Assembly (NCBI GenBank): GCA_902762335.1 | Contig: CACWNZ010000023.1 | Span: 1 to 16,210 of the forward strand | Reading direction: 5' to 3' | Origin: an uncultured Ruminococcus sp. | Lineage (GTDB): Bacteria; Bacillota; Clostridia; Oscillospirales; Acutalibacteraceae | Length of the DNA stretch: 16,210 nucleotides | The notes under the pieces: model-generated | What the model saw: the letters and a program-made list of their open reading frames with translations, nothing else | Told to the model about the DNA's origin: nothing | Database searches by the model: none | Program-made: the position numbers and the translations under genes | In this document: in pieces, positions 1 through 6,973 of the stretch | Numbering within the stretch: position 1 is the first letter of the stretch | Layout: every line of letters begins with the position of its first letter

Positions 1-861
1 ATAACCGTCGGCGCAAGATTCTCTGACAGAGTTGCAGGCGACAGAAAGAAATTCGGCGAAAAAGCTGTTATAATCCAGCTCGATATTGACAAGGCTGAAA
101 TAAACAAGAACGTAAGGATAGACTACAGCCTCGTTGGCGACCTCAAGGATACACTTGCAAGGCTCACCGAAGCTGTTGAGCAGACAAAGCATGACGAGTG
201 GAACGCTCAGGTGAACGAATGGGCTAAAAAGAGCGGCGTAAAGGAGACACCCAAGTCTGACGACTACGCTCATCCGTATCATGTTATAGAAGCCGTAAGG
301 GCTCTTGCGTCTGACGATGATATTATCGTTACCGACGTAGGTCAGCATCAGATGTGGGTATCGCAGAAATACCGCTTTGAGAAGCCCCGCAGGTGGTGTA
401 CCTCGGGCGGTCTCGGCACTATGGGCTACGGTCTCGGCGCTGCGGTAGGCTCTGCGGTTGCAAATCCGGGAAAGAGAGTAGTTCTGTTCACGGGCGACGG
501 CAGCTTCCACATGAATCTCAACGAGCTTGCTACGGTGCGCTCGTACGACCTGCCGATAATCATAGTAGTTCTCAATAATACCGTTCTCGGCATGGTGCGC
601 CAGTGGCAAAAGCTCTTTTACGGCAGAAGATTCTCTCAGACAGACCCCCACAGAAAGACCGACTTTGCGGCCGTTGCAGAGGCGTTCGGCGTAAAGGGAC
701 TGAGGATACATAACGATGACGATGCAGAGCAGGTGCTTGCAGAGGCATTCGCATCAGCCGAGCCCGTAGTCATAGACTGCCGCATATCTCCCGATGAGAA
801 CGTTCTCCCGATGATACCTCCGGGAAAGACAGTAGACGATATGGTTACGGAAATGGAGTGA
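1..861 (+). CDS. ilvB: Acetolactate synthase large subunit, C-terminal part (5' end outside window)
   Basis: Catalytic subunit of acetohydroxyacid synthase, which condenses two pyruvates (or pyruvate plus 2-oxobutyrate) in the first common step of valine, leucine and isoleucine synthesis; needs thiamine diphosphate and FAD. The frame is open from base 1, giving 286 visible residues, roughly the C-terminal half of a 550-600 residue family. It begins in the central domain (ITVGARFSDRVAG, matching the family IGARFDDRVTG motif) and runs through the thiamine-diphosphate site: GDGSFHMNLNEL (codons near 496-531) followed by VVLNN, the classical GDG...NN motif. The stop at 859-861 lies just ahead of ilvN, so the two are translationally close and surely one operon. 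The first ATG in the visible part (211) is internal and is not the real start. Identification is firm; only the missing 5' end is unknown. Confidence 0.95.
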   Translation: MTVGARFSDRVAGDRKKFGEKAVIIQLDIDKAEINKNVRIDYSLVGDLKDTLARLTEAVEQTKHDEWNAQVNEWAKKSGVKETPKSDDYAHPYHVIEAVRALASDDDIIVTDVGQHQMWVSQKYRFEKPRRWCTSGGLGTMGYGLGAAVGSAVANPGKRVVLFTGDGSFHMNLNELATVRSYDLPIIIVVLNNTVLGMVRQWQKLFYGRRFSQTDPHRKTDFAAVAEAFGVKGLRIHNDDDAEQVLAEAFASAEPVVIDCRISPDENVLPMIPPGKTVDDMVTEME

Positions 862-866
862 CAGCA

Positions 867-1370
867 ATGGAGAATAAACAGATAATCAGCATATTAGCTC
901 ACAATCACCCGGGTGTGCTGCTCAGGATAACGAGCCTCATATCAAGAAGGGGCTTCAATATAGACAGCCTTACAGCCAGCCCTTCGGGCATAGAGGGCTT
1001 TTCAAGACTGACCGTCCGCATGAGCGGAAACGACGATCAGGTAGAACAGTTCATCAACCAGATGCTCAAGATAGTTGACGTCAAGAAGGCAGAGGTCCTC
1101 CCCGAAGAGACCTCCGTTGCAATGGAGCTGATACTTATAAAAGTAAGCTCCGAAAGCGGCAGCAGAAACGATATCATCGCCCTCACCTCAACCTATCACG
1201 CATCTCTCGTGAATTTAGGCGATAAGTCACTCACGTTCCGCGCATCGGGTACGCCGGGACAGATAGACACACTCATTGCCGAGCTTGCGCCCTACGGCAT
1301 ACTTGAAATGGCGCGCACGGGCATTGCTGCTCTCGAAACGGGAGACGCCTGCCTTGCGGATACAGAGTAA
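867..1370 (+). CDS. ilvN: Acetolactate synthase small (regulatory) subunit
   Basis: Regulatory subunit that activates IlvB and usually confers valine feedback inhibition. The 167-residue product opens with an ACT domain (ISILAHNHPGVLLRITSL, residues about 5-22; then RRGFNIDSLTASPS), followed by the C-terminal small-subunit domain; length is typical (about 160-170). I choose ATG at 867 because GGAG at 855-858 lies 8 bases upstream. A GTG at 858 overlaps the ilvB stop and would add three residues (M-T-A), but it has a poorer site. Spacing from the ilvB stop is 5 bases, so the pair is co-transcribed and probably coupled. No strong terminator follows; the next 690 bases are repeats. The family assignment is secure and the start is likely but not proven. 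The gene may be called ilvH in some annotations. Confidence 0.94.
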   Translation: MENKQIISILAHNHPGVLLRITSLISRRGFNIDSLTASPSGIEGFSRLTVRMSGNDDQVEQFINQMLKIVDVKKAEVLPEETSVAMELILIKVSSESGSRNDIIALTSTYHASLVNLGDKSLTFRASGTPGQIDTLIAELAPYGILEMARTGIAALETGDACLADTE

Positions 1371-1381
1371 TGAATAGTCGG

Positions 1382-1403
1382 GAATGACGAGCTTTCGACA
1401 TTC
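1382..1403 (+). terminator. Weak hairpin after ilvN
   Basis: A 9-bp stem with one mismatch (gaatgacga / tcgacattc, 4-base loop) starts 12 bases after the ilvN stop and is followed by TTCTGTTCTG, not a true U tract. A second small hairpin (cttc/gaag) follows directly. It could end the ilvBN transcript inefficiently, but this is a weak call. Confidence 0.3.
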
Positions 1404-1460
1404 TTCTGTTCTGAAGAAGCGGATTTAGTGGTTTTAGTGGTTAGTGGTTGAGTTGTAAAC

Positions 1461-1560
1461 CCCTCAGTCACGGCTGCGCCGTGACAGCTCCCTTAAATGG
1501 GAGCCTTGTTTAAGCCTCCCTCTTAGAGGGAGGGGGACCGCCGTAAGTCGGTGGAGGGAG
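1461..1560. repeat. Dispersed multi-hairpin repeat (Clostridia type)
   Basis: About 100 bases made of four back-to-back hairpins: gtcacggc/gccgtgac, gctccc/gggagc, cctccct/agggagg, and ccgcc/gtcggtgg around a short loop. It begins with CCCTCAGTCACGG and ends with GGTGGAGGGAG. From memory, near-identical elements (on the other strand starting CTCCCTCCACCG) are scattered between genes in many gut Clostridia. It encodes no protein and no transposase is nearby, so it resembles a REP/MITE-like non-autonomous repeat. The structure is seen directly; the wide distribution is recalled and was not searched. Confidence 0.7.
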
Positions 1561-1604
1561 AATAAGAGAATAGAGAATAACGAATAACGAATAGTGAATA
1601 GCTG
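1560..1604. repeat. GAATA-type short tandem repeats
   Basis: Degenerate 7-8 bp units (gaataag, agaatag, agaataac, gaataac, gaatagt, gaatagc) follow the hairpin repeat directly. Similar strings occur at 5316-5329 just before the first S8 protease and at 14867-14890 after tRNA-Ala, so this is a small dispersed sequence class in this genome. No coding potential. Confidence 0.55.
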
Positions 1605-1638
1605 CGGTGTCTCACAATTCCAAATTCCACATTATTAA

Positions 1639-1751
1639 AAATCAGGCACGCCGGAAAGCTTCCGGTGCAGACTTCGCGTTACGCTTTAACGACAATCCAT
1701 ACTTCTGCGCCGCGATTCAACAATAAATCAGGCACGCCGGAAAGCCTGATA
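1639..1751. repeat. 21-bp direct repeat, two copies 86 bp apart
   Basis: Identical 21-base copies lie at 1639-1659 and 1725-1745 (start AAATCAGGCACG, end CCGGAAAGC). Each folds with its own 3' neighbour in a different way: copy 1 as ccggaa/ttccgg (1651-1665), copy 2 as atcaggc/gcctgat (1728-1751). The 65 bases between hold no gene. It may be a decayed repeat element of unknown origin. The stretch 1752-1930 up to the next array shows no gene or recognisable RNA; in particular I see no T-box (no AGGGTGGNACCGCG) ahead of hisS. Confidence 0.6.
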
Positions 1752-1932
1752 GAATGAAGAATTCAAAGTTCATGAAGAAACAGCCGCAAAGCGGTGCGTG
1801 ACCGCACAGGACGTGTTCGCGCTCAGCTTAAACGATAACCTATATTTTATCGCTGCGAATACGACTATACAGCATGGTCGCGGGCATGAAGTATGATACG
1901 GTGAAGAAGTAAGCGCGCGCAAGCGCGCGGGT

Positions 1933-2043
1933 CGCGAATCGGCACCGGCGGCTCGCCGGCGCGAAATAGGGACCGGCGGCTCGCCGGCGCGAAATAGGGA
2001 CCGGCGGCTCGCCGGCGCGAAATAGGCACCGGCGGCTCGCCGG
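1933..2043. repeat. 28-bp GC-rich palindromic tandem array, 4 copies
   Basis: Four head-to-tail units (1933-1959, 1960-1987, 1988-2015, 2016-2043; the first is 27 bases). Each carries the perfect palindrome CCGGCG-GCT-CGCCGG plus the linker CGCGAAATAGG(G/C)A. A CGCGCGCAAGCGCGCG hairpin lies just before the array. The last copy runs within 5 bases of the hisS ribosome site. In RNA each unit gives a strong 6-bp GC stem with a 3-base loop, so any hisS leader crossing it would be heavily structured. Open frames on the minus strand through the array are repeat translations, not genes. Confidence 0.9.
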
Positions 2044-2062
2044 CGCCGGGGAGGGAAAGAAA

Positions 2063-3364
2063 ATGAAATTGATAACAAACAGAGTATACGGGGCTGAGGA
2101 TATACTGCCCGCAGACGTGTATAAATGGCAGTTCGTAGAGGACGTCATGCGCGGAGAGGCAATGTCCTACGGCTTTAAGGAGATAAGAACACCCGTGTTC
2201 GAGCATACGGAGCTGTTCAACCGCTCGGTCGGAGATACTACCGACATAGTGCAGAAGGAAATGTATACCTTCGATACAAAGGGCGGGGATTCAATATCCC
2301 TGAAGCCCGAGGGTACCGCAGGCGCGGCAAGGGCTATGCTCGAGCACGGAATTTATAACGACGGCTACCCCATAAAGGTGTATTATCTTACAGCGTGCTA
2401 CCGCTATGAAAAGAAAAACTTCGGCAGACAGCGCGAGTTCCATCAGTTCGGCATGGAAATATACGGAGCTGCCTCGCCCTTTGCGGATGCAGAGGTGATG
2501 TGCGCGGCAAATTCGGTATTTCAGCGACTTGACGTAAAGAATATAAGCCTTGAGATAAACTCTATAGGCTGCCCCGAGTGCCGCCCGAAATATACAGCTG
2601 CCCTCAGAGAGTATTTTACATCTCACGAGGAGGAGCTCTGCGATACCTGCAGATCAAGACTGCAGAGAAATCCCATGAGGATACTCGACTGCAAGAGTCC
2701 CGTCTGCTCGGAGATAGCCAAGAACGCGCCTAAGGTGCTCGATTATCTCTGCGATGACTGCAATAAGCACTTCGACGAGGTAAAGAGCTGCCTCGATGCG
2801 GCAGGCATAGCCTATAAAGTTAACCCCACTATAGTAAGAGGTCTTGATTACTACACGAGAACGGTATTTGAGTTTGTCGCGCCCGAGATAGGCACGGTGT
2901 GCGGCGGCGGCAGATACGACGGTCTTATCGAGGAGTTAGGAGGTCAGCATACGCCTTCTCTCGGCTTCGGAATGGGCATTGAAAGACTGCTGCTCCTGCT
3001 TAAAACCCAGAATATCGAGATACCCGCCCCGCCTTCCTGCGACCTTTACGTCATCGGTCTTGGAGATAAGGCAAAGCTCAGGGCGCTCAGACTCGTTCAG
3101 GAGGTAAGAAACGCCTCTCTTATTGCGGAGTGCGATATCGTAGGCAGAACTCTAAAGGCTCAGATGAAGTATGCCAACAAGATAAAGTCGCGTTTCCTTA
3201 TTGTAATAGGCGACAGCGAGCTTGAAAAGGGCAGCGCGACCCTCAAGGATATGGAGACGGGCAAGGAGATACCGATATCTATAGGCGACGGCTTCTTTGA
3301 TGAGTTTATTAGCGCTTACGTCAGCGTTGACCATGACGAAGAGGATATACCTCTTAATTTTTGA
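2063..3364 (+). CDS. hisS: Histidyl-tRNA synthetase
   Basis: Class II aminoacyl-tRNA synthetase that charges tRNA-His with histidine in the cytoplasm. The 433 residues are close to the usual 420-430. Visible motifs: motif 2 region YRYEKKNFGRQREFHQFG (residues about 113-130), the histidine-specific IVRGLDYYTRTVFEF (about 257-271), motif 3 GFGMGIERLLLLL (about 300-312), then an anticodon-binding domain ending in an acidic tail. ATG 2063 has GGGGAGGG at 2048-2055, 7 bases upstream. The gene is followed 30 bases later by aspS, the common Firmicute hisS-aspS pair, so they are probably one operon. Its leader is unusual: a palindromic tandem array abuts the ribosome site and no T-box is seen. The identification is firm. 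Confidence 0.96.
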   Translation: MKLITNRVYGAEDILPADVYKWQFVEDVMRGEAMSYGFKEIRTPVFEHTELFNRSVGDTTDIVQKEMYTFDTKGGDSISLKPEGTAGAARAMLEHGIYNDGYPIKVYYLTACYRYEKKNFGRQREFHQFGMEIYGAASPFADAEVMCAANSVFQRLDVKNISLEINSIGCPECRPKYTAALREYFTSHEEELCDTCRSRLQRNPMRILDCKSPVCSEIAKNAPKVLDYLCDDCNKHFDEVKSCLDAAGIAYKVNPTIVRGLDYYTRTVFEFVAPEIGTVCGGGRYDGLIEELGGQHTPSLGFGMGIERLLLLLKTQNIEIPAPPSCDLYVIGLGDKAKLRALRLVQEVRNASLIAECDIVGRTLKAQMKYANKIKSRFLIVIGDSELEKGSATLKDMETGKEIPISIGDGFFDEFISAYVSVDHDEEDIPLNF

Positions 3365-3394
3365 TAATACAAATCAGTAAAGGAAGTAATTACA

Positions 3395-5144
3395 ATGGCA
3401 GAATTTCTGACAGGCATGAAGCGCACCTGCTACTGCGGCGAGCTTCGTGCGGAGAATATAGGGGAAGAAGTTGTAGTATGCGGCTGGGTGCAGAGACAGC
3501 GCGATCTCGGACAGCTCATATTTATCGACCTGCGCGACAGAACGGGTATCGTTCAGCTTGCCTTTGACGACAGAACGGCAAAGGAGATCTTCGACAAGGC
3601 GGCTTCCGTCCGTTCGGAGTTCGTTTTAGGCGCAAGGGGCATAGTCAGGGAGAGAAGCTCCAAAAATAAAGATATTCCTACGGGCGATATCGAAATAGAG
3701 GTCACAGAGCTGAGGATCCTCTCCGAGAGCGAGACGCCGCCCTTTGAGATAATCGACAACTGCCCCACAGCGGAGCTGACAAGGCTCAAGTACCGCTATC
3801 TTGACCTGCGCCGCCCCGAGCTTCAGAAAAATCTGATATTCCGTCACAAGGTGGCAAAGGTCACCCGCGACTTCTTTGACGAGAACGGCTTTATCGAGTT
3901 GGAAACTCCCATGCTTATAAGATCTACCCCCGAGGGCGCAAGGGATTTTCTCGTTCCCTCAAGAATACACAAGGGCTCGTTTTACGCTCTGCCGCAGAGC
4001 CCCCAGATGTATAAGCAGCTCAGCATGGTAGCGGGCTTTGACAGATATATGCAGATAGCAAGGTGCTTCCGCGACGAGGATCTCCGCGCCGACAGACAGC
4101 CCGAGTTCACTCAGATAGACCTTGAGATGAGCTTCGTGGATATGGAGGATATACTTGACCTCGGCGAGCGTTATATCAAGAGGCTTTTCAAGGACGTTAT
4201 GGACGTGGACGTTCCCACGCCCTTCCCGCGCTATACATATAACGAGGTCATGGAGCGCTTCGGCTCGGATAAGCCCGATACCCGCTTCGGCATGGAGATA
4301 TTCGACCTCAGCAGTGAGGTAAAAAATACGGAATTCGCCGTATTCAAAAACGCTCTTGCAGGCGGCGGCTCTGTAAGAGGCATTACCGCAAAGGGAGCAG
4401 TTAAGACCTATACGAGAAAAGAGATAGATAAGCTCACCGAGTTCGTCAGAGGCATAGGCGTAAAGGGTCTTGCGTGGATAAGACTTACCGACGACGGCGT
4501 TTCGTCAAGCTTTGCTTGCAAAGGCAGGCGCCGAAAAGGGCGACGTCGTTCTTATAGTAGCCGATGCCGACAACGGCGTTGTGCTATCCACACTCGGCGC
4601 AGTCCGTCTTGAATGCGGAAAGCGCCTCGGCGTGATCGGCAAGGGCTATAACTTCCTGTGGGTAGTCAAGTTCCCGTTCTTCGAGTTCGACAAGGAGAGC
4701 GGCGAATGGGTAGCCATGCACCACCCCTTTACCTCGCCTACGGACGACTGCATAGACAAGCTTGAAGGCGACAAGGGCGAGGTCTACGCAAAGGCTTACG
4801 ACATGGTGCTCAACGGCACCGAGCTTTCGTCCGGCTCTATCCGTATCACCAACCCCGAGCTTCAGAAAAAGATGTTCTCTATGCTCGGTCTCAGCGACGA
4901 GGAGGCGTACAGAAAATTCGGCTTCCTTATGGATGCCTTCAAATTCGGCGCGCCGCCTCACGGAGGCATGGGAATAGGTCTTGACAGGCTTGTAATGCAG
5001 ATGCTCGGCGCTCCCACACTGAGAGACGTCGTTCTCTTCCCGAAGGTACAGAACGCAAGCGAGCCCATGACCAACGCCCCCGCAGACGTAGACCCGCAGC
5101 AGCTCAAGGATCTCGGCATTGCCGTATCGATAACCGAAGAATAA
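3395..5144 (+). pseudogene. aspS: Aspartyl-tRNA synthetase, frameshifted as read
   Basis: Class II synthetase charging tRNA-Asp. ATG 3395 has AAGGAAG 8 bases upstream and is 30 bases past hisS. Frame 1 (from 3395) carries the OB-fold anticodon domain, motif 1 (FIELETPMLIRSTPEGARDF) and motif 2 (RCFRDEDLRADRQPEFTQID), and reads correctly up to GVSSSFA near 4516. It then becomes Arg-rich nonsense, ending at 4612. The true protein resumes one frame forward from about 4512 (LLAKAGAEKGDVVLIVAD) through motif 3 (GGMGIGLDRL) to the stop at 5144. Joined, the product would be about 582 residues, and roughly 10 are missing at the join compared with the family pattern (SPIAKF...E...). This points to a small out-of-frame deletion, real or from assembly. 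The gene is normally essential, so either the sequence is wrong or another AspRS exists. Confidence 0.9.
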
Positions 5145-5160
5145 TATTTCACGGAAATTT

Positions 5161-5200
5161 ATCCGCCCCCGTACGCCGTTGGTGTACGGGGGCGGATTTA
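5161..5200 (+). terminator. Rho-independent-type terminator after aspS
   Basis: Perfect 14-bp stem ATCCGCCCCCGTAC / GTACGGGGGCGGAT (5161-5174 and 5184-5197) with a 9-base loop, 17 bases after the aspS stop. The T tract is short (TTTAGTT). It very likely ends the hisS-aspS operon. Confidence 0.8.
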
Positions 5201-5323
5201 GTTAAGAAAAGAATAAGGAAAAAAATAATTGCGGTTGGCTGCGCGCGGCACCGCCGATCATAGTAAGTCTTTCGGGAACTATGTTTTCATCTCCGTAAGA
5301 GGAAGAAGTGAGTTGCGAATAGT

Positions 5324-5351
5324 GAATAGTTGCGATAGTCAGCGCATAATT
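5324..5351 (+). promoter_or_regulatory. Possible sporulation-sigma promoter before the csp-like operon
   Basis: GAATA (5324-5328), a 16-base spacer and CATAATT (5345-5351) loosely resemble forespore sigma (F/G-class) sites and lie 27 bases before the chosen start of the first protease. The GAATA is part of a dispersed GAATA repeat, so the match may be chance. The family is known to be sporulation-controlled; the site itself is a guess. Confidence 0.22.
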
Positions 5352-5378
5352 ATAAATAGGCTGATCGGGGGTGTGCGG

Positions 5379-6962
5379 GTGGAGGTAATAGTAAAATACA
5401 ACGGAGATATATTTGCCGTAGCGCAAAGCGTAGGAGGGCAGGCGGAAAGACTGTCCGAAGGGTATGCCGTTCTTACACTGCCCGAGGAGGTGCTTGACGA
5501 GCTGTACCTTTTTACCGAGATAGAGGATATAGAAATGCCGAAAAAGCTGTGGCTCGGGGCGGCAAAGCAGCTCGGCTCAAGCTGTATCAGCACCGTGCAG
5601 AGAATGACGGGTCAGGGACTCAGCGGCGAGGGCGTTATCGTCGCCGTGACAGACTCGGGTATAGACTATACTCACCCCGCATTCAGATATGCCGACGGAA
5701 GAACGAGGATATTATCGATATGGGACCAGACCATAGACGGCTCGCCGCCCGAGGGCTTTAACGAGGGCAGCGAATACTCAAGGGAAGAGATAGACAATGC
5801 AAGGGATATTTCGGGTCACGGCACGGCGGTGGCGGGTATTGCGGCGGGCTCATCACAGAATAACGGTGTCGCCTACGGGTCCGAGCTGATAATAGTAAAG
5901 GTCGGCAGACGAGGAAACGACGTGTTTGCGGAAAGCACCGATATAATGCGCGCGCTGCGGTATACCGTGGACAAGGCGAGAGAGTACGGCAGACCTGCGG
6001 CGATAAATCTCAGCTTCGGCATGAATAACGGATCGCACGACGGGACCTCCTTGTTTGAGGAATTCATAGCGTCAATAGCCAACGAGTGGAAGGTAGTGAT
6101 AGTGACTCCCACGGGCAACGAGGGCGCGGCGGGTCATCACTACGGATCCCGCGTTGCGCAGGGGCATGATAAGTATATAAGGTTTTTCACGGCAGCGGGC
6201 ATAGAAAGCTTTTACCTGACTATGTGGAAGAACTTTGCAGACAGCTTCAATATAGAGCTTATCTATCCCGACGGCAGCAGCTCGGGAATAATAAGACCCG
6301 AGGATCACAGAAGAACGGTCAGCAGCCGCGGTATGCTCACGAATATCATCTACGGACAGCCCACGAGGTATTCCGTGGATCAGGAGATCTTCATAAAGGT
6401 GCAGACCCGTGAGGACTATCTTCGGGCGGGAGCGTGGACCCTGATACTTCACCCCGTTTCGATATTTGACGGCAGGGTATCGGCATGGCTGCCCAATTCC
6501 GCAGAGGCGGGAAAGGGAACTTATTTCTCTGACCCGTCCGTATATGATACCATGACTATCCCGTCAACGGCTCTCAAGGTGATAAGGGTATCGGGCTATA
6601 ACGACAGCATAGGCAGCATAGCGCCTTTTTCGGGTGTCGGCAGTAAGGACGACCCCGACGCTGTGCCGGACGTTGCGGCGCCTGCCGTTAATATCCTTGC
6701 CCCGAAGGCGGGCGGCGGCTATGACAGCTTTACGGGCACAAGCTTTGCCGCCCCTTTCGTAACGGGCTCGGCGGCACTGCTGATGGAATGGGGCATAGTA
6801 AGGGGCAACGCGCCGTTTCTGTACGGCGAAAGGATAAGGGCTTTCCTGCGGCTCGGCGCAAGGCGCGCGCAGGGCGGCGATCATCCCGACCCTTATTTCG
6901 GATACGGCAGGCTTTGTCTTGAGGATACCCTTGAGCAGCTTGAAAAATACACGTTTATATAG
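5379..6962 (+). CDS. Csp-like subtilisin (S8) protease, catalytically intact
   Basis: Subtilisin-family serine protease resembling the Clostridium germination proteases CspA/B/C, which convert pro-SleC to active cortex hydrolase. With GTG 5379 as start (GGGGG at 5367-5371, 7 bases upstream) it has 527 residues. An open frame continues upstream to 5229 but passes through GAATA repeat DNA; GTG 5373 is an alternative. Residues 1-60 resemble the Csp prodomain (EVIVKYNG, EIEDIEMPKKL), with no signal peptide. The catalytic triad is complete: Asp92 (TDSGID), His147 (SGHGTAVAG), Ser455 (GTSFAAP), with oxyanion Asn247 (TGNEG). A long insert between Asn and Ser is typical of Csp proteins. It is followed 11 bases later by a second S8 gene and then a SleC-like gene. 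Which Csp subtype it is cannot be told; the intact triad suggests a CspB-like role. Confidence 0.85.
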   Translation: MEVIVKYNGDIFAVAQSVGGQAERLSEGYAVLTLPEEVLDELYLFTEIEDIEMPKKLWLGAAKQLGSSCISTVQRMTGQGLSGEGVIVAVTDSGIDYTHPAFRYADGRTRILSIWDQTIDGSPPEGFNEGSEYSREEIDNARDISGHGTAVAGIAAGSSQNNGVAYGSELIIVKVGRRGNDVFAESTDIMRALRYTVDKAREYGRPAAINLSFGMNNGSHDGTSLFEEFIASIANEWKVVIVTPTGNEGAAGHHYGSRVAQGHDKYIRFFTAAGIESFYLTMWKNFADSFNIELIYPDGSSSGIIRPEDHRRTVSSRGMLTNIIYGQPTRYSVDQEIFIKVQTREDYLRAGAWTLILHPVSIFDGRVSAWLPNSAEAGKGTYFSDPSVYDTMTIPSTALKVIRVSGYNDSIGSIAPFSGVGSKDDPDAVPDVAAPAVNILAPKAGGGYDSFTGTSFAAPFVTGSAALLMEWGIVRGNAPFLYGERIRAFLRLGARRAQGGDHPDPYFGYGRLCLEDTLEQLEKYTFI

Positions 6963-6973
6963 GAGATGACTGC

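Noticed and set aside
1933..2043. CRISPR array
   Set aside because: Units are contiguous 28-bp tandem repeats without unique spacers and no cas gene is present.
1371..2062. T-box or other riboswitch leader before hisS
   Set aside because: No T-box sequence (AGGGTGGNACCGCG), specifier stem or terminator/antiterminator pair could be found; only repeats are visible.
1770..2206. Three overlapping minus-strand open frames rich in Arg/Ala/Pro
   Set aside because: They are translations of the 28-bp palindromic array in all frames, overlap the hisS start, and have no ribosome site.
4500..4525. Programmed +1 frameshift in aspS
   Set aside because: No slippery heptamer or stop-codon context is visible, aspS is not known to use one, and codons appear to be missing, which fits deletion better.
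5229..5378. 50-residue N-terminal extension of the first S8 protease
   Set aside because: It runs through dispersed GAATA repeat DNA with no family similarity, whereas GTG 5379 has a purine-rich site and starts the Csp-like prodomain.
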